Assembly (NCBI RefSeq): GCF_044386045.1
Contig: NZ_JBISCD010000039.1
Span: 372,001 to 436,000, forward strand
Reading direction: 5' to 3'
DNA length: 64,000 bases
From: Thalassobellus sediminis
Lineage (GTDB): Bacteria; Bacteroidota; Bacteroidia; Flavobacteriales; Flavobacteriaceae
The notes under the pieces were generated by a model, which was not told the DNA's origin, ran no database searches, and saw nothing but the letters and a program-made list of their open reading frames with translations. Shown in pieces: positions 35,348 to 43,928 of the stretch; the stretch's first letter is position 1; each line of letters begins with the position of its first letter. The translations under genes were made by a program, and so were the position numbers.

Positions 35348-35983
35348 TTACATTTTCCCAGCTTTCTGTAAAGCAAATAATAATAAAATAGGCAAAGCAA
35401 GTATTCCCACAAAAAGTAAATTGGTTTCAAATAGCCAAGGCGCAAAAACCAATGTAATAATATAGCCGCCAATAGCTCCACCAAAATGCGCATCATGGCC
35501 TATGTTACCTATTCTTTTTTTCATTCCGTAAATTGAATAAAGCAAATAGCCTATTCCGAAAACAAAACCTGGTATAATTATATTTATTTCCATCCAAGGG
35601 TCAAATAAAATTGCCGAATAGATAACTCCAGTAACCGCTCCACTAGCACCTACAGCATTATAATGATATTCATTTTTATGAAAATAAAATGATAATAAAT
35701 TTCCAAAAATCAAACTTCCTAAATAAACAGCTAAAAAACCTATGGTTCCTAATTCATAAATGACTCTTCCAGAAAAAAAATAAAGTGTCACCATATTAAA
35801 CAACAAATGCTGAGTATCTACATGTAAAAACCCTGAGCTAAACAAGCGTATTTTTTCTCCACGCTTTAAACCTCCAACATTAAACTTATATTGATCGAAA
35901 AAACTATAATCACTAAAGCCTTTATAAGATATAATAACATTAGCTGCTATAATTATAATTGTAACTAAATCTAAATTCCCCAT
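35348..35983 (-). CDS. Rhomboid-family intramembrane serine protease
   Basis: A 211-residue membrane protein with six or more hydrophobic segments. Catalytic serine S114 lies in VGASGAVTG (GxSG motif) and catalytic histidine H166 in DAHFGGAIGG. HLLFNM (59-64) is the conserved H-x3-N region of the first loop. All active-site residues are present. Divergent from the acyltransferase gene. Substrate unknown. Confidence 0.92.
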   Translation of the reverse strand: MGNLDLVTIIIIAANVIISYKGFSDYSFFDQYKFNVGGLKRGEKIRLFSSGFLHVDTQHLLFNMVTLYFFSGRVIYELGTIGFLAVYLGSLIFGNLLSFYFHKNEYHYNAVGASGAVTGVIYSAILFDPWMEINIIIPGFVFGIGYLLYSIYGMKKRIGNIGHDAHFGGAIGGYIITLVFAPWLFETNLLFVGILALPILLLFALQKAGKM

Positions 35984-36011
35984 TACTTAAAAGTTTAATT
36001 TCTAATTAGCA

Positions 36012-36019
36012 TATATTTG
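36012..36019 (+). promoter_or_regulatory. -7 box upstream of acyltransferase gene
   Basis: TATATTTG, an exact TAnnTTTG match, 25 bases before the ATG. Confidence 0.45.
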
Positions 36020-36043
36020 CTGTTACAAATCTAAAATTAATTC

Positions 36044-36919
36044 ATGCAATTTCTAGCATATATTCTTGTTTATCCACTTTTGTGGTTAATTTCTATTTTG
36101 CCCTTTAAAATATTATACTTTGTATCTGATGGTGTCTATATATTACTGTATTACATAATTGGGTATAGAAAAAAAGTAGTAACAAGTAATTTAAAGCTTG
36201 TTTTTCCAGAAAAAACAGAAAAAGAAATAACAATTATTAGAAAAAAATTCTATCACCATTTATGTGATATGTTTTTAGAAATGGCCAAAACCATGACTAT
36301 TTCTGAAGCATCATTAAGAAAACGTTTTAAAATTAAAAATCCTGAAGAATTAAAACGACTTGAAGGTCTAAACAAAAGTATTATTCTCATTTTTGGACAT
36401 TATGCTAGTTGGGAATGGTCTATTGTAATTCAAAACTACATTAACTTTAAAGGTCTAGCTGTCTATAAACAATTGGCAAACAAATATTTTGATAAATTAG
36501 TTAGAGATATTCGATCAAAATTTAACACCTCATTAATTAGCACAAAGGAAACCATAGCAGTTATTAACAAAAACGAATCTAATGGTATTAAAAGTATCAC
36601 TGGATTTTTGAGCGACCAATCTCCTAGGCTTAGTAAAGATGTGCATTGGAGTGCTTTTATGGGTATAGAAGTTCCTTGTTTTACAGGTGCTGAACGTTTA
36701 GCTAAAAAATTAGATTTATCGACAGCGTTTTTAAAAGTAACAAAAACAAAACGTGGACACTATGAAGCTGAAATTATGACGCTTGCTGAAAACTCTAACG
36801 ACTATAACGATTACGAACTTACTGATATGTTTTTAAGTGAAGTTGAAAAACAAATTTATGATGCACCTGAATATTACTTCTGGACACATAAACGCTGGAA
36901 ACATAAAGGAAAGAAATAA
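36044..36919 (+). CDS. LpxL/HtrB-type lysophospholipid or lipid A acyltransferase
   Basis: A 291-residue protein with an N-terminal membrane anchor (about 5-38). The catalytic HxxxxE motif is in FGHYASWEW (H119, E124). LSDQSPRLSKDVHWSAFMG and VPCFTGAERLAKKLD correspond to later blocks of the LPLAT superfamily, and RKKFYHHLCDMFLEM is typical of the lipid A acyltransferase (LpxL/LpxM) group. It probably adds secondary acyl chains to lipid A; ornithine-lipid or phospholipid acylation is an alternative. Confidence 0.87.
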   Translation: MQFLAYILVYPLLWLISILPFKILYFVSDGVYILLYYIIGYRKKVVTSNLKLVFPEKTEKEITIIRKKFYHHLCDMFLEMAKTMTISEASLRKRFKIKNPEELKRLEGLNKSIILIFGHYASWEWSIVIQNYINFKGLAVYKQLANKYFDKLVRDIRSKFNTSLISTKETIAVINKNESNGIKSITGFLSDQSPRLSKDVHWSAFMGIEVPCFTGAERLAKKLDLSTAFLKVTKTKRGHYEAEIMTLAENSNDYNDYELTDMFLSEVEKQIYDAPEYYFWTHKRWKHKGKK

Positions 36920-36935
36920 AAATTCATAATTATTT

Positions 36936-36980
36936 AAAACGACAAAGCAATCTTGTAACAAGATTGCTTTGTCGTTTTTA
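36936..36980. terminator. Strong bidirectional terminator
   Basis: A perfect 20-bp stem with a 3-nt TAA loop (arms 36936-36955 and 36959-36978; core CAAAGCAATCTTG) with A-run and T-run, between the convergent acyltransferase and glmM genes. Confidence 0.9.
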
Positions 36981-36995
36981 TTTTACTAAATAGTT

Positions 36996-38384
36996 TTAAA
37001 TTTTAGCTATAGCTCCAATTTCTTTAATAAACTTATCAGCTAAAGCATCTGCTTCATCTTGAGATTTTGCTTCTGTATATATTCTAATAATTGGCTCTGT
37101 ATTACTTTTTCGTAAATGCACCCAACTTTCAGAAAAATCTATTTTAACCCCATCAATAGTTGTTAGCTGTTCATTTTGGTAACGATCTTCCATTGCTTTT
37201 AAAATACCATCAACATCTAAACCAGGTGTTAATTGTATTTTCTTTTTACTCATAAAATAATTAGGATATGTTTTTCTAAGTTGGCTAACACTCATCCTTT
37301 TATCTGCTAATAAACTTAAAAATAGAGCAACTCCAACAAGAGCATCACGTCCATAATGCGAAGCAGGATAAATAATGCCTCCGTTACCTTCACCACCAAT
37401 TACTACTTTATTCTTTTTCATGAGTTTAACCACATTTACTTCACCTACAGCACTTGCTTCATAAGTGCCTCCATGTTTTTCTGTAACATCGCGCAAAGCT
37501 CTAGTAGAACTCATATTACTTACTGTATTACCAGGGTTTCTACTCAAAACATAATCGGCACAAGCTACTAAAGTATATTCTTCACCAAACATCTCACCAT
37601 TTTCATCCATAAACGCTAAACGATCTACATCTGGATCTACTACAATTCCAAAATCGGCTTTATGTTTTTTTACAGCTTCAGATAAATCTGTTAAATGTTC
37701 TTTTAAAGGTTCTGGGTTATGAGGAAAATGTCCAGTTGGTTCACAATATAATTTAATAACATCAACGCCTAAACGTTCTAATAATAATGGAATTGCAATA
37801 CCACCTGTAGAATTTACGCCATCAACCACTACTCTAAAACGAGCTTCTTCAATTGGTTTTACTGTTACTAGTTCTAAATCCAAAACTTCAATAATATGTA
37901 AATCTATATATGCTCTATTCTTTGTTATACTTCCTAAACTATCGACATTAGCAAAATTCATAGCATCACTTTCTGCTATTTCTAAAATTTTAGCCCCTTC
38001 ATCTCCATCAAGAAACTCACCATCTTTATTTAATAATTTTAATGCATTCCATTGTTTTGGATTATGACTTGCAGTTAATATTATACCACCATCGGCATGC
38101 TCCATAGGAACTGCAACTTCTACAGTTGGTGTTGTAGAAAGACCTAAATCAACCACATCAATTCCTAGTCCAATTAAGGTATTCATAACCAAATTCTGCA
38201 TCATCTTACCAGAAATACGTGCGTCTCTACCAACAACTACTTTGTAGTTCCCCTTGTCACGTTGCTGCTTAATCCAAACTCCATAAGCAGATGCAAATTT
38301 AACTGCATCAATTGGCGTTAGGTTTTCGCCTACTTGTCCGCCAATAGTTCCTCTAATTCCTGAAATTGATTTTATTAATGTCAT
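36996..38384 (-). CDS. glmM: Phosphoglucosamine mutase (alpha-phosphohexomutase)
   Basis: A 462-residue four-domain phosphohexomutase. TASHNPKQWNALK holds the phosphoserine S106, DPDVDR (250-255) is the magnesium site, GGEGNGG is the sugar-binding loop, and RKSNTEPIIRIYTEA is the phosphate-binding loop. The Bacteroidota form is normally assigned as GlmM, converting GlcN-6-P to GlcN-1-P for cell-wall and LPS synthesis. A phosphomannomutase/phosphoglucomutase role cannot be excluded from the motifs alone. Confidence 0.9.
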   Translation of the reverse strand: MTLIKSISGIRGTIGGQVGENLTPIDAVKFASAYGVWIKQQRDKGNYKVVVGRDARISGKMMQNLVMNTLIGLGIDVVDLGLSTTPTVEVAVPMEHADGGIILTASHNPKQWNALKLLNKDGEFLDGDEGAKILEIAESDAMNFANVDSLGSITKNRAYIDLHIIEVLDLELVTVKPIEEARFRVVVDGVNSTGGIAIPLLLERLGVDVIKLYCEPTGHFPHNPEPLKEHLTDLSEAVKKHKADFGIVVDPDVDRLAFMDENGEMFGEEYTLVACADYVLSRNPGNTVSNMSSTRALRDVTEKHGGTYEASAVGEVNVVKLMKKNKVVIGGEGNGGIIYPASHYGRDALVGVALFLSLLADKRMSVSQLRKTYPNYFMSKKKIQLTPGLDVDGILKAMEDRYQNEQLTTIDGVKIDFSESWVHLRKSNTEPIIRIYTEAKSQDEADALADKFIKEIGAIAKI

Positions 38385-38406
38385 AGTTACTTTTTAGTTA
38401 AAAAAA

Positions 38407-38414
38407 CAAATATA
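38407..38414 (-). promoter_or_regulatory. -7 box of glmM promoter
   Basis: TATATTTG on the minus strand, an exact TAnnTTTG match, 22 bases before the glmM ATG. Confidence 0.45.
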
Positions 38415-38461
38415 GTATTTCAAACTTGTATTTGTTAATTCGTTATTCGTAAATTTCACAA

Positions 38462-39061
38462 ATGAATTATTTAGCACATATATACCTTTCTGGAGATAGT
38501 GATTTAATTACAATCGGTAATTTTATAGCCGATGGCATTAAAGGAAAAGATTACAAAAAATATCCTAAAGACATTCAAATTGGCATTTTATTGCACAGAA
38601 ACATTGATACCTATACTGATGCGCATAAAACCGTTAGAAAAAGCACGAAGCGTTTACATGAAAAATACGGACATTATTCTGGTGTTATTGTTGATATTCT
38701 TTACGATCATTTTTTAGCTAAAAACTGGAGTAAATATTGTAATATACCTTTAGAAGATTATGTAAACACTTTTTACGATTCTCTTGAAGTACATTATGAT
38801 ATGTTACCTTTAAGAATTCAAAAAATGATGCCTTTTATGATAACCGATAATTGGCTATTTAGCTATGCGTCTATTGAAGGGATTTCTAGAGTTTTAGATG
38901 GTATGAACAGGCGAACTAAGAATCGTTCTGGTATGAATGAAGCTATTCAAGAGCTAGAAGAATTTTACAATGAATTTGAAAATGAGTTTACAATATTCTT
39001 TGATGAGCTAATTACTTTTTCTAAACAAAAGCTAGAAAAGCATTCTTTAGAATTACTTTAA
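38462..39061 (+). CDS. acpH: ACP phosphodiesterase (AcpH family)
   Basis: A 199-residue protein of the DUF479/AcpH family (HD-like fold) that removes 4'-phosphopantetheine from acyl carrier protein. The family opening MNYLAHIYLSGDSDLITIGNFIADGIKG, LLHRNIDTYTDAH and DILYDHFLAKNW supply the expected metal-binding His/Asp residues. Divergent from glmM. In Bacteroidota the true substrate is untested as far as I know. Confidence 0.9.
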   Translation: MNYLAHIYLSGDSDLITIGNFIADGIKGKDYKKYPKDIQIGILLHRNIDTYTDAHKTVRKSTKRLHEKYGHYSGVIVDILYDHFLAKNWSKYCNIPLEDYVNTFYDSLEVHYDMLPLRIQKMMPFMITDNWLFSYASIEGISRVLDGMNRRTKNRSGMNEAIQELEEFYNEFENEFTIFFDELITFSKQKLEKHSLELL

Positions 39062-39234
39062 AAAATTTGTTTCGCCAGAATTCCTTTTTCAAAGATTAAC
39101 TACAAACTCTTTTACCGATAATCGAGGACATATAACATCTATCGGTTTTTATCGTTTTCACTATATTAATTAGCTATTAATTAATAATTTAGAGGCATAT
39201 TAATTATTTATCTAAAAGTTTAATAATTAAATCT

Positions 39235-39957
39235 ATGCCCATCAAATCAAAAAAAATATTAAAAATAGTAACAGGTGTAATTATTTTCTTCACATTACCA
39301 AGCTTACTTTTTTTTGGTTTTCTTTATTTTAAATACAATGAAGATTTACCTACTGGTTTAGAAGGTGATCAAGCAGATGCTCTAGCTAACAAAATGCTAA
39401 ATGCATTAAACTATGAAGCTTACAAAAATACAGATTACATAGAATGGACTTTTAAAAAACGTCGTCATTATAAATGGAATAAAACAAAAAAAATCTGTGA
39501 AGTATATTGGAAAGAAAACAAAGTGATTCTCGATCTAAACAACTACTCAAAAAGTAAAGTTTATATACATGGTTTTATTATAGAAAGTGAACTAAGAGAA
39601 GAGCTTATTGAAAAAGCTCTTAAATTTTTTAATAATGAGTCTTTTTGGTTAATTGCGCCTTATAAAGTTTTTGATGATGGTGTAGAACGCAAACTAGCTA
39701 CTTTAGAAAATAATACAGAAGCCTTGTTAGTTACATACAAAACTGGCGGCTCAACACCAGGAGATTCATACTTATGGTTGTTAGATAATACTGGCAAACC
39801 CAAAGCTTTTAAAATGTGGACTTCTATATTACCCATTGATGGCTTAGAGGCTTCTTGGTCAAATTGGGTTACTTTAGATAATGGTGTATTATTACCTACA
39901 TTTCATAAATTCCTTTTCTTTGGCTTAGAGATTACCGATATTAAATCTTCTAATTAA
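39235..39957 (+). CDS. Membrane-anchored hypothetical protein, 240 residues
   Basis: An N-terminal transmembrane segment (about 9-32: IVTGVIIFFTLPSLLFFGFLY) is followed by a soluble domain rich in aromatic residues (WTFKKRRHYKWNKTK, LDGLEASWSNW-like). The domain looks beta-rich, like LolA-fold or DUF-type periplasmic domains, but no family was recognised. Single gene; the 39958-40339 gap downstream holds regulatory structure of the next locus. Confidence 0.65.
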   Translation: MPIKSKKILKIVTGVIIFFTLPSLLFFGFLYFKYNEDLPTGLEGDQADALANKMLNALNYEAYKNTDYIEWTFKKRRHYKWNKTKKICEVYWKENKVILDLNNYSKSKVYIHGFIIESELREELIEKALKFFNNESFWLIAPYKVFDDGVERKLATLENNTEALLVTYKTGGSTPGDSYLWLLDNTGKPKAFKMWTSILPIDGLEASWSNWVTLDNGVLLPTFHKFLFFGLEITDIKSSN

Positions 39958-40146
39958 TCCTTTCAATATCAAAAAATTAACATTATACAAATCACTATCT
40001 GCGAATTCAATAACTAAAAAAATACTATCTCTTTCAATTGCTTCTAATCTGTTGTAATAAATGCCTCCTAAATAATATTAATAGGTCACACTAGATATCA
40101 CTAATGTATTTCCAAATTCTTAATGATTTCATGAGTTAAATAAATA

Positions 40147-40183
40147 AATTTTAATATATATAAAATCATATTATATTAAAATT
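40147..40183. promoter_or_regulatory. AT-rich inverted repeat upstream of the secreted-protein locus
   Basis: AATTTTAATATA and TATATTAAAATT (12-bp perfect arms, 13-base spacer) lie 13 bases upstream of the first copy of the two-part element. Both arms are pure A/T, so chance is more plausible than for mixed sequence. The 39958-40146 part shows nothing recognisable. Confidence 0.35.
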
Positions 40184-40195
40184 TAGTAAATTTAT

Positions 40196-40254
40196 AAAAT
40201 TGGTCGCCGTACAATAGTAACACCAAAATATTTATTGACTTATTATATTGCATG
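40196..40254 (+). promoter_or_regulatory. Two-part regulatory element, copy 1
   Basis: AAAATTGGTCGCCGTACAA with ACACC nearby, then TATATTGCATG starting exactly 44 bases after the TTGG. The same pair with the same 44-base phasing occurs at 41603 and 42946. The second half partly resembles a -7 box (TAnnTTTG), so the first half could be an activator or repressor site. The ATG of the first secreted protein is 86 bases downstream. Confidence 0.7.
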
Positions 40255-40339
40255 TTATATCTAATAAGTTATAGTTTTTTTATAGCTAAAATTTTAGAAT
40301 AATTTTCAACTAATAATATTAATCTTAAAACTAAAAAAA

Positions 40340-41524
40340 ATGAAACAAAAACTACTTTTAATCATATTACCAATGTTGCTTTTTACAGCAACATTACAAG
40401 CCCAAGACATAAAATATTGGGACTTTGGAGCCAAAGAACTAGGTGCTGGATATGAAAACATGCTTCCTTTAGAATATTTAAATGCCTTTGCTAACTACAA
40501 TCGCCAAATAGAATATAATGATGGAACTAATATTTACACACCAAATGCTGGTTATGTTAATGAAAGCGGACAAAGCCGTGAAGCAATTTACAATACTACT
40601 TTTAATGCAAATTACGCTTCTGGCAATTTTCAAATAACATCTAAAGGTTCTTCACCTACACCTCCAGGAGGAACTTTATTAAGTGGAGAAAGTTTATATA
40701 CAAAACCACCATTACCAGATTTAGATGGTACCATTGATTTGGTTTTTGCTAGAGATAGTAATAGTGATAGAATTATAACTACAAGAAAAGATATTACTCG
40801 CTATGATGATCCTTTAACTATGCCTGATGGAATGGATAAAGATTTATTTCCTGGTTGTATACAATTTACAACACCAGGAGATAAAAGATACAATACTAGT
40901 AGATATAGAGGTTTTAGTATAAATTTAGAAGCTGGACAATGGATTACTGTTGTAGGATCTGGACAATATACAGATATTGAAGGTGATGGAAGCTTAGGCT
41001 TTAAGACTGGTTATTTTAGTTTTGAAACTTTAGGAGGAACAGGAGCAGTTGTAGAAGTTGCAGATCAAGGTGAGGGTCTAGGTAATTTTGATGGACCTAT
41101 AGACGGAACTGATAAAGGTGATGAAGCTGTTAGAGTTATGCAGTTTCAAGCAATAGATGCAGGATATTATAGACTTGCCAATAGAGGTGGTAAAATAAGA
41201 GTTTATAGAATATATTTAGGTCAAGTTGACGCTTCTCTTGGTGCGGGTCTTGAAACTAAAATTTATGTTAATGGTGTTTACAGTAAAACATTAGGTTTAG
41301 AAAAAAACACTCGTGTCTCAACGGATGTAAAAGCTGTTAACAATAGAGTATATATCTCAAACGTTAAATCCCAAACCGAAGTAAAAATTTATAATATTAC
41401 TGGTGCTTTAGTTAAATCTATCAAAACAAATGAAGATACTAATTTCACATTTAAGTCTGGTCTTTGGATCGCTACTGTAAAAAATGCAGAAGGTCAAAAA
41501 TCGGTAAAATTACTTACTAGATAA
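40340..41524 (+). CDS. Secreted protein with T9SS type A sorting domain, paralogue 1
   Basis: A 394-residue protein: signal peptide ending TLQAQ, then an N-terminal domain with IKYWDFGAKELGAGYENMLP and SNSDRIITTRKDITRYD. Similar openings (WDFGAEQL..., SNDRLRSTNTALTRYDEN) occur, from memory, in flavobacterial pectate lyases, so this may be a carbohydrate-associated domain. No catalytic lyase domain follows. The C-terminal ~75 residues (VYISNVKSQTEVKIYNITG...LWIATVKNAEG.KSVKLL) form a type A sorting domain for T9SS export. Function unknown; surface polysaccharide binding is a reasonable guess. Closed by its own terminator. Confidence 0.8.
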   Translation: MKQKLLLIILPMLLFTATLQAQDIKYWDFGAKELGAGYENMLPLEYLNAFANYNRQIEYNDGTNIYTPNAGYVNESGQSREAIYNTTFNANYASGNFQITSKGSSPTPPGGTLLSGESLYTKPPLPDLDGTIDLVFARDSNSDRIITTRKDITRYDDPLTMPDGMDKDLFPGCIQFTTPGDKRYNTSRYRGFSINLEAGQWITVVGSGQYTDIEGDGSLGFKTGYFSFETLGGTGAVVEVADQGEGLGNFDGPIDGTDKGDEAVRVMQFQAIDAGYYRLANRGGKIRVYRIYLGQVDASLGAGLETKIYVNGVYSKTLGLEKNTRVSTDVKAVNNRVYISNVKSQTEVKIYNITGALVKSIKTNEDTNFTFKSGLWIATVKNAEGQKSVKLLTR

Positions 41525-41546
41525 TAATCTAAAAATTATAATTTTT

Positions 41547-41580
41547 AAAGGGTGTGTATTATAAAATACACACCCTTTTT
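41547..41580 (+). terminator. Terminator after secreted paralogue 1
   Basis: AAAGGGTGTGTATT, loop ATAA, AATACACACCCTTT (perfect 14-bp stem) followed by T. The homologous structure follows paralogue 2. Confidence 0.88.
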
Positions 41581-41602
41581 GTTTCAAATTATGCAAAGTT
41601 AC

Positions 41603-41661
41603 AAAATTGGTCGCCGTTCAAAAATTACACCCTTACTCTATTATTTTGATAATATTGTATA
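41603..41661 (+). promoter_or_regulatory. Two-part regulatory element, copy 2
   Basis: AAAATTGGTCGCCGTTCAA, AAAATTACACC, then AATATTGTATA beginning 44 bases after TTGG. It lies between a terminator and the ATG of paralogue 2 (16 bases downstream), so it must contain that gene's promoter. Confidence 0.75.
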
Positions 41662-41676
41662 ATAAATTTATTTACA

Positions 41677-42867
41677 ATGCAAAAAAAATTACTTAAATAC
41701 ATTTTACCTCTCCTGTTTTTTACAGCAATTTTACATTCCCAAGATATTAAATATTGGGATTTTGGAGCTAAAGAATTAGGAGATGGATATGAAAATGTAA
41801 TGCCTTTAGAATATTTAAACGCATTTGCTAACTACCAAAGACAAATTGAATATATTGATGAAAATGGAGTAGCAAGATTTCCAAATGTAGGTTTTGAAAA
41901 TGAAAATGGTCAAAGCAGAAATTCAATTTTCTTAGCTACTTTTAACTCAAATTATGCAAGTGGAGATTTTGAATTATCTGCAAGAGGCACAATTCACACA
42001 CCACCAGGTGGGACTTTATTAAGTGGAGGTAGTGATTCTACAAAACCTAAAAACAAACCAGATTTAGACGGATCTACCAATTTAGTTTTTCAAAGAGATA
42101 GTAATAGCGACAGACTTCTAACCACAAGAACCGATATTACAAGGTATGACGATTTATATACTATGCCTGATAGTATGGATTCTAATTTATACCCTGGTTG
42201 TATCCAATTTACAACTCCAGGAGAAGAAAGATGGGACAAAAGAGATGGTCGTGGTTTTTTAATAACTTTAAATGCAGGACAATGGGTAACCATAATTGCT
42301 TCAGGGCAATATACTGAAATTGGAGATAATGGAAGTTTAGGTTTTAGCACAGGCTATATTAAATTTGAAACGTTTTTAGGCTCAGGAACACCTGTTAACA
42401 TTGATGATAAAGGCGCAGGTACTGGTAGTGTTTCCGGACCTATAAATGGCATCGATACAGGAGATGAAGCTGTAAGAGTTATGCAGTTCCAAGCAGTTGA
42501 CGCAGGAACTTACAAACTTGCAAATAGAGGTGGTACAATACGTGTTTATAGAATATATTTAGGCAAAGTAGACGCTTCTCTTGGGGATAACCTTGAAACT
42601 AAAATTTATGTTAATGGTGTTTACAGTAAAACATTAGGTTTAGAAAAAAACACTCGTGTCTCAACGGATATAAAAGCTGTTAACAATAAAGTATATATCT
42701 CAAACGTTAAATCCCAAACCGAAGTAAAAATTTATAATATTACTGGTGCTTTAGTTAAATCTATCAAAACAAATGAAGACACTAATTTCACATTTAAGTC
42801 TGGTCTTTGGATTGCTACTGTTAAAAATGCAGAAGGTGAGAAATCAGTAAAATTACTTACTAGATAA
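41677..42867 (+). CDS. Secreted protein with T9SS type A sorting domain, paralogue 2
   Basis: A 396-residue paralogue of the 40340 gene with the same layout: signal peptide ending ILHSQ, WDFGAKELGDGYENVMP, SNSDRLLTTRTDITRYD, and a type A sorting domain. The last ~95 codons and the downstream terminator are almost identical in DNA to paralogue 1, including silent positions, while the first 300 codons have diverged much more. That pattern points to gene conversion or repair-driven homogenisation of the sorting domain. Function unknown. Confidence 0.8.
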   Translation: MQKKLLKYILPLLFFTAILHSQDIKYWDFGAKELGDGYENVMPLEYLNAFANYQRQIEYIDENGVARFPNVGFENENGQSRNSIFLATFNSNYASGDFELSARGTIHTPPGGTLLSGGSDSTKPKNKPDLDGSTNLVFQRDSNSDRLLTTRTDITRYDDLYTMPDSMDSNLYPGCIQFTTPGEERWDKRDGRGFLITLNAGQWVTIIASGQYTEIGDNGSLGFSTGYIKFETFLGSGTPVNIDDKGAGTGSVSGPINGIDTGDEAVRVMQFQAVDAGTYKLANRGGTIRVYRIYLGKVDASLGDNLETKIYVNGVYSKTLGLEKNTRVSTDIKAVNNKVYISNVKSQTEVKIYNITGALVKSIKTNEDTNFTFKSGLWIATVKNAEGEKSVKLLTR

Positions 42868-42889
42868 TAATTTAAAAATTATAATTTTT

Positions 42890-42923
42890 AAAGGGTGTGT
42901 ATAATATAATACATACCCTTTTT
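42890..42923 (+). terminator. Terminator after secreted paralogue 2
   Basis: AAAGGGTGTGTAT, short loop, ATACATACCCTTT (13-bp stem with one G-U pair) followed by T. Homologue of 41547-41580. Confidence 0.85.
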
Positions 42924-42945
42924 GTTTCAAATTATACAAAGTTAC

Positions 42946-43004
42946 AAAATCGGTCACCGCTCAAAAATTACACAGTTTTATTATTCATTTACCAATATTG
43001 CATA
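42946..43004 (+). promoter_or_regulatory. Two-part regulatory element, copy 3
   Basis: AAAATCGGTCACCGCTCAA, AAAATTACACA, then AATATTGCATA 44 bases after TCGG. It precedes the DapA-family gene, the first gene of the catabolic operon, by 51 bases and follows a terminator. Confidence 0.72.
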
Positions 43005-43054
43005 TTACACTTTACAATTCAGACACAAACTAATTTATAAACTATTACAATTAT

Positions 43055-43903
43055 ATGCATAAACGTTTTTCAGGTGTTGTAGTACCCATGATAACACCAC
43101 TAAATAAAGATTTCACTGTAGATATTGACGCTGTAAAAAGGCTTGTAACTTTATTTTCAGAAAACAATATACATCCGCTTGTTTTAGGAACCACCGGTGA
43201 ATCTAGCTCTATAAATGAAACCGAAAGTTTTAGATTGGTTAAAGCCGCTGTAGATTCTAAAGGAGAAAACCAATGTATTTATGCAGGTTTAGTTGGCAAT
43301 CAGGTTGGTGATTTAATTAATCGTGGTAATACATATATAGAAATTGGAGCCGATTGTGTTGTTGCTACGCTTCCCTCATATTACGGACTTACCCCAGAGC
43401 AAATGACTTCTTTTTACAAAACACTTGCTGACAAAATATCTGGACCAATAATGATGTATAACATTACAGCAACTACTCAAATGTCTATTCCATTAAATGT
43501 AGTGGAGAACCTATCTACACATCCAAACATATGGGGACTAAAAGATTCTGAGCGAGATGAAAATCGCATGAAAAAGTTTATAAACTTATATAAAGAAAAT
43601 GAAAACTTCTCTTTTTTCTGTGGTTGGGGCGCTCAAAGTGCTGAAAGTTTAAAACTAGGTGCCGATGGAATTGTTCCTAGTACTGGTAATTATGTGCCAG
43701 AAATGTATAAAGCGTTCTATGACGCTGCATTAAAAAAAGATTGGAATAATTGTGATAGATTACAAGAAGAAACTGATGTGATTGCACAACAATATCAAAA
43801 AGATAAAACCTTAGGACAATCATTAGCCGTTTTAAAGTCGCTATTGAACATAAAAGGAATATGTAATAAAACCATGATGCCACCATTAACCGAGGTGGAT
43901 TAA
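43055..43903 (+). CDS. DapA/NAL-family class I aldolase or dehydratase
   Basis: A 282-residue TIM-barrel enzyme of the dihydrodipicolinate synthase/N-acetylneuraminate lyase superfamily. GTTGES (45-50) binds the pyruvate carboxylate, Y135 is in MYNIT, and the Schiff-base lysine K163 is in WGLKDS. The operon context (transport and sugar-acid enzymes, no lysine genes) argues against DapA itself; a 2-keto-3-deoxy-sugar-acid aldolase or dehydratase is more likely. If an aldolase, it would release pyruvate and an aldehyde that the downstream ADH could reduce (inference). First gene of the operon, with copy 3 of the two-part element upstream. Confidence 0.85.
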   Translation: MHKRFSGVVVPMITPLNKDFTVDIDAVKRLVTLFSENNIHPLVLGTTGESSSINETESFRLVKAAVDSKGENQCIYAGLVGNQVGDLINRGNTYIEIGADCVVATLPSYYGLTPEQMTSFYKTLADKISGPIMMYNITATTQMSIPLNVVENLSTHPNIWGLKDSERDENRMKKFINLYKENENFSFFCGWGAQSAESLKLGADGIVPSTGNYVPEMYKAFYDAALKKDWNNCDRLQEETDVIAQQYQKDKTLGQSLAVLKSLLNIKGICNKTMMPPLTEVD

Positions 43904-43928
43904 TAAATACCAATTAAACTAAATTATT

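Noticed and set aside
43055..43903. Lysine biosynthesis DapA
   Set aside because: No dap or lys genes are near. The gene heads a sugar-acid operon with its own shared regulatory element.
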